From JBFLVU01 sp037444825 (lineage in GTDB: Bacteria; Acidobacteriota; UBA4820; DSQY01), in the NCBI GenBank assembly GCA_037444825.1, contig JBBILR010000001.1, positions 124,001 through 188,000 of the forward strand: a stretch of DNA of 64,000 nucleotides, given 5' to 3'. Both the position numbers and the translations under genes were made by a program. Numbering within the stretch: the stretch's first letter is position 1; every line of letters begins with the position of its first letter. Of the stretch, positions 35,995 to 43,678 are shown piece after piece. The notes under the pieces were generated by a model that saw nothing but the letters and a program-made list of their open reading frames with translations, did no database searches and was not told the DNA's origin.

Positions 35995-36906
35995 TCAATG
36001 GCCGCGGAAGAAGAGGTTCTTGAGGACCAATAGGGTCATGGAGGGGCTTTCGAGCATCCGGCGCCGCAGGTAGGCGATGGCGTCGTCCCAGTCGTGGGCG
36101 AAGGGGACGTAAAGGCGGACCTTTTCCCCGGAGGCCACCAGCTCCCGGTGGAGCTTCTCCCGGGGGACACCCAACAGCATCTGGAATTCGTACCGCTCCT
36201 TGGGGATGCCTTTTCGGGCGATGAGGTCCCTGGCCTTTTGGACGTACTCCACGTCGTGGGTGGCGATGCAGACGTAGTGGCCGCGGTCGAAGAGCTTCTC
36301 GATGAGGCGAAGGAGGTTCTCCTTCATCTCCCGCCGCTGGGTGTAGGCCCGGTCCCCCGGCACGTTGTAGATGCCGATGCAGGCCCGGACGTGGGCCTGC
36401 AGCCCGTCCAGGCGGTCCACGTCGTCCAGTGTCCGGAAGAGGCGGGATTGCAGGACGGTGCCCAGGACGGGGTACCTGGGTTTGAGGCTCCGGTAGAGGT
36501 CCAGCGTGAAGTCGGTGAGGTCCGTGTCCTCCATGTCCACGGTGAGGCCCCGCCCGGCGGCCTGGCAGGCGGCGGCCAGCTCCTCGATGTTCCGGCGGCA
36601 GAGGTCGGGGCTGACGTAGAAGCCGAAGTGGCCCGGCTTGATGGAGAGGGTGCAGTGGGGCCGGTCCCGGATGGCCTCCAGGGCCCTCAAGTAGTTCTCC
36701 ACCGCCTGGCGAACCTTGGCCTCCGTCTTCTCCGCCTCCCCCAAAACGTCCAGCGTGGAGAGAACGCCTTTTTCGCGGAAGAGGCGGTCGGCGGTCTCCA
36801 GGCCCTTTTCCAGCGAGTCCCCCGAGACGTAGGGCGCGGCGAAGATCCGGACCAGCCGGCCGGGGATCCAGTTCACCACCGACTTTTTCACGTCGTAGAA
36901 GGACAT
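35995..36906 (-). CDS. Proline dehydrogenase (monofunctional)
   Basis: A 303-residue flavoenzyme with a TIM-barrel that oxidises proline to pyrroline-5-carboxylate, passing electrons to quinone. Family marks are SIKPGHFGF, LTVDMEDTDLTDFTLDLYR, the substrate strand YVCIATHDVEYV, and FQMLLGVPREKLHREL with the final RRR near 284. Length is typical of the short bacterial form, which lacks the fused P5C dehydrogenase of PutA; no P5C dehydrogenase is nearby. A helical promoter-proximal segment precedes the barrel. The gene is convergent with the helicase (13 bases apart) and divergent from the DUF1015 gene. Confidence 0.9.
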   Translation of the reverse strand: MSFYDVKKSVVNWIPGRLVRIFAAPYVSGDSLEKGLETADRLFREKGVLSTLDVLGEAEKTEAKVRQAVENYLRALEAIRDRPHCTLSIKPGHFGFYVSPDLCRRNIEELAAACQAAGRGLTVDMEDTDLTDFTLDLYRSLKPRYPVLGTVLQSRLFRTLDDVDRLDGLQAHVRACIGIYNVPGDRAYTQRREMKENLLRLIEKLFDRGHYVCIATHDVEYVQKARDLIARKGIPKERYEFQMLLGVPREKLHRELVASGEKVRLYVPFAHDWDDAIAYLRRRMLESPSMTLLVLKNLFFRGH

Positions 36907-36948
36907 GGTGGACTCCTCGAGAAGCCGGGGCCCGGCCCCGAAGGGCGG

Positions 36949-36957
36949 AGTATAGCA
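36949..36957 (-). promoter_or_regulatory. Extended -10 element of the proline dehydrogenase gene
   Basis: On the minus strand, TGC-TATACT, an extended -10 with TATAAT one base off consensus and no recognisable -35. It lies 42 bases before the start codon. Confidence 0.4.
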
Positions 36958-37043
36958 CCGGCGGGAGGCCGTGGGGGTCCAGCCCCGAAAGGCCGGCGGG
37001 GGTGGGGGAAAAGCCCCCCGGGGCGGGAGGGGGGCGGGACCGC

Positions 37044-37072
37044 TTGAAGGGATGGATTCCTTTCACTATCCT
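37044..37072 (+). promoter_or_regulatory. Candidate promoter of the DUF1015-serA-serC operon
   Basis: TTGAAG, 17 bases, TATCCT, in the 246-base divergent region before the DUF1015 gene. The predicted start lies about 75 bases before the ATG at 37153. The rest of the divergent region is GC-rich and featureless. Confidence 0.4.
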
Positions 37073-37152
37073 GGCCCCTTCCGCCCCGGGGCCGGGTGCG
37101 GGCGCCCCGGGATCCGACTCCGAAGCACGCCCGCGAGAGGGCCCGTCCGATC

Positions 37153-38394
37153 ATGTCTCGCTTCCGTCCTTTCCGCGCCTACAGGCCCCGGCCCGAGCTG
37201 GCCGGGCGCATCGCCAGCCCCCCCTACGACGTCATCAGCTCCGAGGAGGCCCGGGAGATGGCCAGGGGGAACCCCTGGTCCTTCCTCCACGTCGGCAAGC
37301 CGGAGATCGACCTCGACCCCTCCGTCCCCCTGTACGACGACCGGGTGTACGCCAAGGGGGTGGAAAACCTCCGCCGCTTCATCGCCGAGGGGATCCTGGA
37401 AAAGGAACCCCAGCCCTGCTTTTACGTCTACCAGCAGCGCATGGGAGGCCACGTCCAGGCCGGTCTGGTGGGCCTGTGCTCCGTGCGGGAGTACGAGGAG
37501 GGCCTCATCAAGCGCCACGAGCACACCCGAAAGGACAAGGAGGACGACCGCACCCGCCACGTCAGGGAGCAGAACGCCAACGCGGAACCGGTCTTCCTGA
37601 CCTACCGGGCCGTCCCCGCCATCGACGAGATCGTGGACCGCGCCCGCTCCTGCGACCCCGTCTACGACATCGTCACGGACGACGGCTTCGGCCATACCGT
37701 CTGGGTGGTGGCGGACGAGGAGGACATGGCGGAGCTCACCCGCCTCTTTGCCGAGAAGGTCCCGGCCCTCTACGTCGCCGACGGCCACCACCGCACCGCC
37801 GCCGCCGTCCGCACCGGCCAGGCGCTGAGGGCCCGCCACGGCGTCGGAAGCGGGGAGGAACCCTGGGAGTACTTCATGGCGGTGGTCTTCCCCCACGACC
37901 AGCTCCAGATTCTGGACTACAACCGCGTGGTGAAGGACCTGAACGGCCTCGCCCCCGAGGAGTTTCTCCGGAGGGCGGGGGAGCGCTTCGACGTGAGGGA
38001 GGCCTCCTCTCCCCGGCCCGAGGGGCCCGCCCGCTTCGGGATGTACCTGGGCGGCCGCTGGTACCGCCTGACGGCCAGGCCGGGCACCTACCCGGAGGGG
38101 CACCCCGTCCTGGGCCTCGACGTCTCCATTCTGCAGAACAACCTGTTGGGGCCGGTCCTCGGCATCGCCGACCCCCGAACCGACAGGCGCATCGACTTCG
38201 TGGGGGGCATCCGGGGCCCCGTCGAGCTGGAAAAGCGGGTGAAGGAGGGGTGGGCCGTGGCCTTCGCCCTCCACCCCACGAGCCTGGACCAGCTCATGGC
38301 CGTGGCGGACGCCGGGGAGGTCATGCCGCCCAAGTCCACCTGGTTCGAGCCGAAGCTGCGCAGCGGCCTCCTCGTGCGCCTCATCGAGGAATAG
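37153..38394 (+). CDS. DUF1015 family protein next to serine biosynthesis genes
   Basis: A 413-residue soluble protein covering the whole DUF1015 family. It opens with FRPFRAYRPRPELAGRIASPPYDVISSEEAREM. The centre has the conserved HEHTRKDKEDDRTRHVREQNANAEPVF region in pieces and YVADGHHRTAAAVR, where DGHHR (residues 210-214) recalls the ParB/sulfiredoxin-type nucleotide motif of free serine kinases. Function is not established. DUF1015 genes frequently stand beside serA and serC, as here, so a role in O-phosphoserine metabolism is likely by context. The ATG at 37153 starts the conserved region; an upstream GTG (37096) would add 19 unconserved residues. Confidence 0.82.
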   Translation: MSRFRPFRAYRPRPELAGRIASPPYDVISSEEAREMARGNPWSFLHVGKPEIDLDPSVPLYDDRVYAKGVENLRRFIAEGILEKEPQPCFYVYQQRMGGHVQAGLVGLCSVREYEEGLIKRHEHTRKDKEDDRTRHVREQNANAEPVFLTYRAVPAIDEIVDRARSCDPVYDIVTDDGFGHTVWVVADEEDMAELTRLFAEKVPALYVADGHHRTAAAVRTGQALRARHGVGSGEEPWEYFMAVVFPHDQLQILDYNRVVKDLNGLAPEEFLRRAGERFDVREASSPRPEGPARFGMYLGGRWYRLTARPGTYPEGHPVLGLDVSILQNNLLGPVLGIADPRTDRRIDFVGGIRGPVELEKRVKEGWAVAFALHPTSLDQLMAVADAGEVMPPKSTWFEPKLRSGLLVRLIEE

Positions 38395-38485
38395 CCCGGG
38401 GAGGAGGCGGGGGACCGGATCGGGGGGGCGCCGCGGGACCGCGATCCGCTCGGGCCGCTCCTTTCCTCGGATGGAGGGTGAATCC

Positions 38486-39355
38486 ATGAAGATCCTAATC
38501 GCGGACGCGTTCGACAAGAGTCTTCCCAAGCGCCTCGAGACCTTCGGAGAGGTCTTCGAGGACATGGCGCGGCTTCCGGAGGCCGAGGTCCTCCTCATCC
38601 GCTCCAAGACCAAGGTCACCCCGGAACTCCTCGAGAAGGCCCCCCGGCTGAAACTCGTCATCCGGGGCGGGGTGGGCCTGGACAACGTCAACCTCCCGGC
38701 CTGCCAGGCGCGGGGGATCGAGGTCCTCAACACCCCCGAGGCCTCCTCGGTGGCCGTGGCCGAGCTGGCCCTCGCCCTCATGCTGGCCATTCCCAACCGC
38801 CTGGTGGAAGCCCACAACTCCATGAAGGAAGGCAAGTGGCTCAAGAAGGAGCTCAAGCGCACCGAGCTCTTCGGAAAGACGCTGGGGCTTTTCGGCGTGG
38901 GGCGGATCGGGACGGAAGTGGCCCGCCGGGCCGCCGCCTTCGGCATGACGGTTCTCGCCTTCGACCCCTACCTGAAAGAGCATCCGGTGGCCCGTCTGGT
39001 CTCCCGGGACGAACTCCTGGCCTCCTCCGACTACATCTCCTTCCACACCCCCCTCACCGACGAGACCCGGGGGATGGTGAACGGGGCCCTGATCGCCAAG
39101 ATGAAGGACGGCGTCGTCCTCATCAACACCGGAAGGGCCAAGGTGATCGACGAGGCGGCCCTGGCGGAGGCCTTGAGGAGCGGCAAGGTGGCGGCGTACG
39201 GCACCGACGTGTGGCCCAGCGACCCGCCGCCGCCGGACTGCCCCCTTCTTTCGGCCCCCAACGTCCTCATGACCCCCCACATCGGGGCCTCCTCCAAGGA
39301 GAACCTGCTCCGGATCGGCGACATCGTCGTGGAGATCCTTTCCAGGCGGAAGTGA
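38486..39355 (+). CDS. serA: D-3-phosphoglycerate dehydrogenase, short form
   Basis: A 289-residue NAD-dependent 2-hydroxyacid dehydrogenase that oxidises 3-phosphoglycerate, the first step of serine synthesis. The NAD fold motif is GLFGVGRIGTEVARRAAAFG. The catalytic arginine is in LVIRGGVGLDNV-type context (NTGRAKVIDEAAL carries the second conserved arginine), and the catalytic histidine is in MTPHIGASSKEN. There is no regulatory ACT domain, so feedback inhibition by serine through that domain is absent. The ATG at 38486 was chosen over one 15 bases upstream because GGAGGGTG lies in front of it. It sits between DUF1015 and serC in one direction. Confidence 0.88.
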   Translation: MKILIADAFDKSLPKRLETFGEVFEDMARLPEAEVLLIRSKTKVTPELLEKAPRLKLVIRGGVGLDNVNLPACQARGIEVLNTPEASSVAVAELALALMLAIPNRLVEAHNSMKEGKWLKKELKRTELFGKTLGLFGVGRIGTEVARRAAAFGMTVLAFDPYLKEHPVARLVSRDELLASSDYISFHTPLTDETRGMVNGALIAKMKDGVVLINTGRAKVIDEAALAEALRSGKVAAYGTDVWPSDPPPPDCPLLSAPNVLMTPHIGASSKENLLRIGDIVVEILSRRK

Positions 39356-39425
39356 ACGAGGCGCGGTCAAGGCCCCGAAGGCGGGATCTTTCCATCCCGG
39401 AATTCGGGCGACAGGAGAGTGCAAG

Positions 39426-40523
39426 ATGGCGAAACGGGTGATCAATTTCTACGCGGGACCGGCGGGCCTTCCCCTGCCGGCGCTGGAACGTGCTCAGGCC
39501 GAACTCCTCGACTTCGAGGGGACCGGCATGTCGGTGATGGAGATCTCCCACCGGGCGAAGGAGTACGACGCCGTCCACAACGAAGCCATCGCCCTGGTGA
39601 AGGAGCTCCTGAACGTTCCGGACAATTACAAGGTTCTCCTTCTTCAGGGAGGCGGGAACCTCCAGTTCGCCATGCTCCCCATGAACATCCTGTGGGGGGG
39701 GCGCAAGGCGGACTACATCATCACCGGCTCCTGGGCCAAGAAGGCCCACAAGGAGGCCGCCATCGTCGCCGGCGACGCCGCCCGGGTGGCCGCCTCCACG
39801 GAGGCGGAGAAGTTTAGGCGTCTCCCGAGGCCGGAAGAGATCCAGATCCACGACGATTCGACGTACGTCCACATCTGCACCAACAACACCATCTACGGCA
39901 CCCAGTGGAAGACGTGGCCCGACACCCACGGCATCCCGCTGGCGGCGGACATGTCCAGCGACTTCATGTGGCGCCCCTTCGACGTGAAACCCTTCGGCTT
40001 CATTTACGCCGGCGCCCAAAAGAACCTGGGGCCGTCGGGCTTGGTGGTGGCGCTGATCCGCGAGGACTTCCTCGCCATGTGCAACGACCAGCTCCCCACC
40101 ATGCTGCGGTACAGGATCCACGCGGAGAAGAACAGCCTCTTCAACACCCCTCCCTGCTTCTCCATCTACATCCTGAGAAACGTCCTCAGCTACAATAAGC
40201 AGATCGGCGGTTTGGAGGTGATCTACAAGAACAACCTCAAGAAGGGCGAGCTCCTCTACGGCTGTATCGACCGCCACGCGGGCTTCTACCGGCCCTGGGT
40301 CACGGTGAAGGAGGACCGTTCGTACATGAACGTGGACTTCTTCCTGCCCACGGAGGAGCTCACCCAGAAGTTCATCGCCGAGGCGAAGGAGAACGGCATG
40401 GTGGGCCTCAAAGGCTACCGCGACCTCGGCGGCATCCGCGTCTCCATGTACAACGCCGTCACCGTCCCCCAGATCGAGACCCTGGTCTCCTTCATGGAGG
40501 AGTTCGTCCGGAAGAACGGGTGA
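39426..40523 (+). CDS. serC: Phosphoserine aminotransferase
   Basis: A 365-residue PLP enzyme that makes O-phosphoserine from 3-phosphohydroxypyruvate and glutamate. The PLP lysine is Lys199 in FIYAGAQKNLGPSGLVV; GMSVMEISHRAKEYDAVH near residue 36 and LLLQGGGNLQFAMLPMN are family landmarks. Length is standard. A good ribosome binding site (AGGAG) precedes the ATG. Phosphoserine phosphatase (serB) does not follow; instead a strong terminator ends the operon, so the last step is encoded elsewhere or done by another enzyme. Confidence 0.96.
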   Translation: MAKRVINFYAGPAGLPLPALERAQAELLDFEGTGMSVMEISHRAKEYDAVHNEAIALVKELLNVPDNYKVLLLQGGGNLQFAMLPMNILWGGRKADYIITGSWAKKAHKEAAIVAGDAARVAASTEAEKFRRLPRPEEIQIHDDSTYVHICTNNTIYGTQWKTWPDTHGIPLAADMSSDFMWRPFDVKPFGFIYAGAQKNLGPSGLVVALIREDFLAMCNDQLPTMLRYRIHAEKNSLFNTPPCFSIYILRNVLSYNKQIGGLEVIYKNNLKKGELLYGCIDRHAGFYRPWVTVKEDRSYMNVDFFLPTEELTQKFIAEAKENGMVGLKGYRDLGGIRVSMYNAVTVPQIETLVSFMEEFVRKNG

Positions 40524-40543
40524 CCCCCTTTCGTCCGCAGGAG

Positions 40544-40579
40544 CGGGCCGTCCGCCGGGGCGCGGACGGCCCGTTCCTT
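40544..40579 (+). terminator. Rho-independent terminator after serC
   Basis: A perfect 12-base-pair stem (CGGGCCGTCCGC / GCGGACGGCCCG, 40544-40555 and 40562-40573) with a six-base loop, followed by TTCCTT. It closes the DUF1015-serA-serC unit. Confidence 0.8.
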
Positions 40580-40611
40580 CCGGGCCGGGATAGTCGTTCC
40601 GCGGAGGGGCC

Positions 40612-41955
40612 TTGGCCGGGGGCGAGGAACCGAAAGCGCTGAGCGGGAGGGCGATCTTTCGCTTCTGGGCCCCCCTGGCGCTCACGTGGCTCATGATGGC
40701 CGTGGAAGGGCCGTACCTGGCGGCCCTCATGGCGCGCCTTCCCCACCCGAAAGCAAACCTGGCGGCCTACGGGGTGGCCTTTTTCCTGGCCATGCTCTTC
40801 GAGTCCCCCATCATCATGATGCTCAGCGCCGCCACGGCGCTGGCCGCCGGCCGGGAGAGCACCCGCCGCCTCTGGAAATTCGACGTCCTCCTCGCCGCCG
40901 GCAGCACGTCGCTGATGGCCCTCCTGACCCTTCCCGGGGTCTTTTCCGTTTTCGCGTTCCGGGTTCTGGGGCTTCCGGAGGAGGTGGCCTCCCTGGCCCA
41001 CAGGGCCCTCGCCGTCCTTCTTCCCTGGCCCATGGCCATCGGGCTTCGCCGCTTCTACAACGGCGTCGTCATTCGGAGCGGGCGCACCCGGCTCGTCACG
41101 GCGGGGACGGTGGTCCGGCTCGCCGTCATGGGAAGCGCCATGGTGTTCTTCGGGGAGGTTCTCGAGGTGGACGGAGCGGTGGCCGGGGCGGCGGCCCTCT
41201 CCAGCGGGGTGGTGGCGGAGGCTCTGGCCAGCCGCATCATGGCCGCGCGCGCCCTGTCCGCCCTTCGGGCCGTCCCCGACCGGGAGGAAGCCCCTTCCTA
41301 CGCCCAAATCGCCCGTTTCTATTACCCCTTGGCCCTTACGGCGGTGCTCTTTCTCGCCGTCAACCCATTGGTGACCCTCTTCCTGGGCCGGAGCCGCATG
41401 GCGCTGGAGTCGCTGGCGGTCCTTCCGGTGGTGAACGCCCTGGGCTTTCTCTTCGGGAGCGCCGGGATCGCCTACCAGGAGGTCGCCATCGCCCTGCTGG
41501 GTAGAAGGAAGGAGCACTACGGGGAACTCCTGCGCTTCGCCTCCAGGCTGGGTGCCGTCCTGGTGCTCCTCTTCGCCCTCCTGGTCTTCACCCCCCTCAG
41601 CCGGATCTGGTTCCAGGGGGTGTCGGGGCTGAGGGAGGACCTGCTGGCCCTGGCGGTTCCGGCGGCCCGGATCCTTCTTTTTCAGCCGGCCCTCACGCTG
41701 GCGTTGGGGTTCTTGCGGGCGGTCCTGGTGGTGGAAGGGGACACGCGGCCGGCCACCTGGGCCACCCTCTGGGAGGTGGGGGGCATCGTGGCCGTCCTCT
41801 TCGCAGGGGTGGTCCTCCTCGACGGCGTGGGGGCGTTGGTAGCCTCCGCCGCCTACGTTCTGGGAAGGGCCGCCGGGGTTCTCCGCATGGTTCCCCCCGT
41901 CAAGCGGAGCTTGGCCTCCGTGGGGATGGGACCGTGGGGGAAACCCCTCCCGTGA
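40612..41955 (+). CDS. MATE-like membrane transporter
   Basis: A 447-residue polytopic membrane protein with about 12 hydrophobic helices and the N/C-lobe pseudo-symmetry of the MATE/MVF superfamily. The opening FWAPLALTWLMMAVEGPYLAALMARL and LAMLFESPIIMMLSAATALAAGR resemble bacterial MATE-type or ANKH-like carriers. The family exports drugs, lipid-linked precursors or small anions; the substrate is unknown here. The start is a TTG just after GGAGGGG, with only two bases between, so the exact start is less certain than the identity. It lies alone after the serC terminator. Confidence 0.75.
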   Translation: MAGGEEPKALSGRAIFRFWAPLALTWLMMAVEGPYLAALMARLPHPKANLAAYGVAFFLAMLFESPIIMMLSAATALAAGRESTRRLWKFDVLLAAGSTSLMALLTLPGVFSVFAFRVLGLPEEVASLAHRALAVLLPWPMAIGLRRFYNGVVIRSGRTRLVTAGTVVRLAVMGSAMVFFGEVLEVDGAVAGAAALSSGVVAEALASRIMAARALSALRAVPDREEAPSYAQIARFYYPLALTAVLFLAVNPLVTLFLGRSRMALESLAVLPVVNALGFLFGSAGIAYQEVAIALLGRRKEHYGELLRFASRLGAVLVLLFALLVFTPLSRIWFQGVSGLREDLLALAVPAARILLFQPALTLALGFLRAVLVVEGDTRPATWATLWEVGGIVAVLFAGVVLLDGVGALVASAAYVLGRAAGVLRMVPPVKRSLASVGMGPWGKPLP

Positions 41956-41983
41956 GGGAAACGGCTCGGTCCTTTCGGGCAAT

Positions 41984-42004
41984 ATGATGAATAGCATGAT
42001 GAAT
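41984..42004 (+). repeat. Tandem ATGATGAAT repeat, 12-base period
   Basis: ATGATGAAT occurs at 41984-41992 and again at 41996-42004, separated by AGC. It lies in the AT-rich part of the noncoding region, 74 bases before the DnaA-box-like cluster, where an unwinding element would be expected if this were an origin. Confidence 0.6.
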
Positions 42005-42077
42005 CAAGACCGAAAAAGCTCTGCTGAAGCGAAGTGCAGGATGCTGGAGGGCCAATCCCTTTCAAGGGCTTGGCCCT

Positions 42078-42098
42078 TTCTCCACAGGGTTATCCACA
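42078..42098 (+). other. DnaA-box pair
   Basis: TTATCCACA (42090-42098) matches the consensus DnaA box exactly; TTCTCCACA (42078-42086) differs at one base and is in the same direction exactly 12 bases earlier. A third, weaker resemblance (TCTTGCACA, 42102-42110, 6/9) continues the 12-base spacing. Such a nonamer is rarely expected by chance in GC-rich DNA. Whether this is oriC, or a DnaA titration or regulatory site, is open. Confidence 0.5.
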
Positions 42099-42218
42099 GA
42101 CTCTTGCACAGTTTCGGTGGAAAGGCGGGGGCGGGGAAAGCACCGTTTCACCGGTGTTTCACGGCCTGAAGACGGGAACGGCCGTGCCGGGCCCCATGGG
42201 GAGGAGAAGAATCGGTGG

Positions 42219-42263
42219 AAAAAAGCCGAACGCCCCCTTCCCCTCCGGGGGGGCGGGAAGGGG
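42219..42263 (-). terminator. Rho-independent terminator after slyD
   Basis: Read on the minus strand, a nine-base-pair stem CCCCTTCCC/GGGAAGGGG (42255-42263 with 42234-42242) is followed eight bases later by TTTTTT (42224-42219). It lies about 65 bases beyond the slyD stop. Confidence 0.5.
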
Positions 42264-42327
42264 CCGTTTCATCCCGGTCCTCCCTGGGGTTTCCCGGGCA
42301 AGGAGAGGGGAACGGCGTTCCCGCGAC

Positions 42328-42822
42328 TCAGTGGTGAGGGTGGCCGCCGGGACCGTGGATGTGCCCGTGGGCCTTCTCTTCTTCCGAGGCCTCTCGGACC
42401 TCCAGCACCCGGACGGCGAAGTGGAGGGTCTTGCCGGCCAGAGGATGGTTGCCGTCCAGCGTGACTTCGTTTTCGTCCACCGCCACCACCTGGAAGGGAA
42501 GACGGGTGCCGTCCTCGAGGTGGGCCTCCAGCACCTGCCCTTCGGCGACGTCGAAGCCGAAGCGCTGGCGCTTTTCCTTGAAGACCCGTTCGGGGTCGTG
42601 GGGACCGTACCCGTCCTCGGGAGCCACCACGAAGGTGCCGGTGTCGCCCGCCCGCTTTCCTTCCAGGGCGCGCTCCAAGCCGGGGATCACCTGGCCGCTG
42701 CCGTGGAGGTAGGAGAGGGGCTCGTCCCCTTCGCTGGTCTCGAAGACTTCCCCCTCTTGGAGGGAAAGGGTATAGTGAAGGGTGACGACGCAACCGGGGC
42801 CGACGGGAATGGAATCGCTCAT
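42328..42822 (-). CDS. slyD: FKBP-type peptidyl-prolyl isomerase SlyD
   Basis: A 164-residue cytoplasmic chaperone and prolyl isomerase. The FKBP core is split by the SlyD insert-in-flap domain (about residues 70-130): LHYTLSLQEGEVFETSEGDEPLSYLHGSGQVIPGLERAL at the start, in pieces, and NHPLAGKTLHFAVRVLEVREA after the insert. The histidine-rich tail (HGHIHGPGGHPHH) is the metal-binding end typical of SlyD, which can pass nickel to hydrogenase maturation, although no such genes are in the window. A GGAGG-like site precedes the ATG. Confidence 0.94.
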   Translation of the reverse strand: MSDSIPVGPGCVVTLHYTLSLQEGEVFETSEGDEPLSYLHGSGQVIPGLERALEGKRAGDTGTFVVAPEDGYGPHDPERVFKEKRQRFGFDVAEGQVLEAHLEDGTRLPFQVVAVDENEVTLDGNHPLAGKTLHFAVRVLEVREASEEEKAHGHIHGPGGHPHH

Positions 42823-42897
42823 GGGTCCTCCCGAACCGGGGAAGGGGCTCGCTCGCGGCGCCGATCCCCATGAACGGGCACCCGATGGAGCTGGCCC

Positions 42898-42926
42898 ATT
42901 TTACCTCAGGAGGAGCAAAGGGGAAA
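42898..42926 (-). promoter_or_regulatory. Candidate promoter of slyD
   Basis: On the minus strand, TTTCCC, 17 bases, TAAAAT, about 75 bases before the slyD start. The -10 is 5/6; the -35 is weak. Confidence 0.38.
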
Positions 42927-43017
42927 GGGGGCCAGGAATAGCCGTCTCGCAGGCGGCGTTCGGTCCCTTTCGCCGAAGGAACGGGGGCACGCCGCCCCCT
43001 TGGCAAGGAGAGACGTC

Positions 43018-43596
43018 ATGAAGGTCCTGGTGGTCTACGCCCATCCCAACCCCTTGAGTTTCAACCACGCCCTGCTCGAAACGGTGGCCGCCGGCCTCCG
43101 GGAGGCGGGTCACGAGGTCCGGGTCAAGGACCTCTACGCCGAGAAACCCAAGGTGACCCTCGATGCCGAGGACTTTCAGGGGATCCTCGCCGGAAGGGTT
43201 CCGGAAGACATCCGCAGGGAGCAGGCGGAGGTGGCGTGGGCCGAGGGGCTGGTCTTCGTCTATCCCGTCTGGTGGTTCTCCATGCCCGCCATCCTCAAGG
43301 GGTGGATCGACCGGGTCTTTCTCAACGGATTCGCCTTTGAAATCGGCCCCGAAGGTCCGCGGGGGCTCCTTTCCCACCGAAAGGCCCTGGTCTTCACCAC
43401 CACCGGCGGCCTCGAGGAGGCCTACGCCCAGGGCAACGGCCGGGAACTCCTCCTGAGGCCCATGACCGACGGCGTCCTCCGCTTCTGCGGCATCGGGGAG
43501 GTTTCCGCCAAGGTCTTCTACGGCGTCCCGTCCGCCACGGAGAACCAGCGGAAGGCCATGCTGGCCCAAGCCGCCGGCCTGGCCGCGGCCTTCTAG
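43018..43596 (+). CDS. NAD(P)H-dependent flavodoxin-fold oxidoreductase (MdaB/KefF-like)
   Basis: A 192-residue cytoplasmic flavoprotein of the NAD(P)H:quinone oxidoreductase 2 family. KVLVVYAHPNPLSFNHALLE opens the flavodoxin fold and binds the FMN/FAD phosphate. VYPVWWFSMPAILKGWIDRVF is the family signature, followed by TTTGGLEEAYAQGNG. These enzymes reduce quinones or electrophiles by two electrons, or regulate Kef potassium channels. The ATG at 43018 was preferred over an upstream in-frame ATG (43000) because AAGGAG precedes it and the conserved strand follows directly. It stands alone. Confidence 0.86.
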   Translation: MKVLVVYAHPNPLSFNHALLETVAAGLREAGHEVRVKDLYAEKPKVTLDAEDFQGILAGRVPEDIRREQAEVAWAEGLVFVYPVWWFSMPAILKGWIDRVFLNGFAFEIGPEGPRGLLSHRKALVFTTTGGLEEAYAQGNGRELLLRPMTDGVLRFCGIGEVSAKVFYGVPSATENQRKAMLAQAAGLAAAF

Positions 43597-43678
43597 GGGG
43601 GCGTTGCCGCGCCCGTGGGGTGAGGAAGGGGAGAAGGGCCGATCCTTCCGAGCCGCTGAGAGTGGGGGAGGACAGGGC

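Larger units (their letters stand above)
41956..42327. other. Noncoding region with DnaA-box-like cluster and repeats
   Basis: This 372-base gap between the MATE-like gene and slyD holds no credible coding sequence. Its left half is unusually AT-rich for the window and contains a 12-base-period direct repeat (41984-42004), a small hairpin AAGGGC-TTG-GCCCTT (42064-42078) and a perfect DnaA box with a near-match. The right half contains the slyD terminator and a six-base-pair hairpin (42308-42322). Confidence 0.7.

Noticed and set aside
38471..38486. Longer start of serA at 38471
   Set aside because: The five extra residues are not conserved and the ribosome binding site lies between the two starts.
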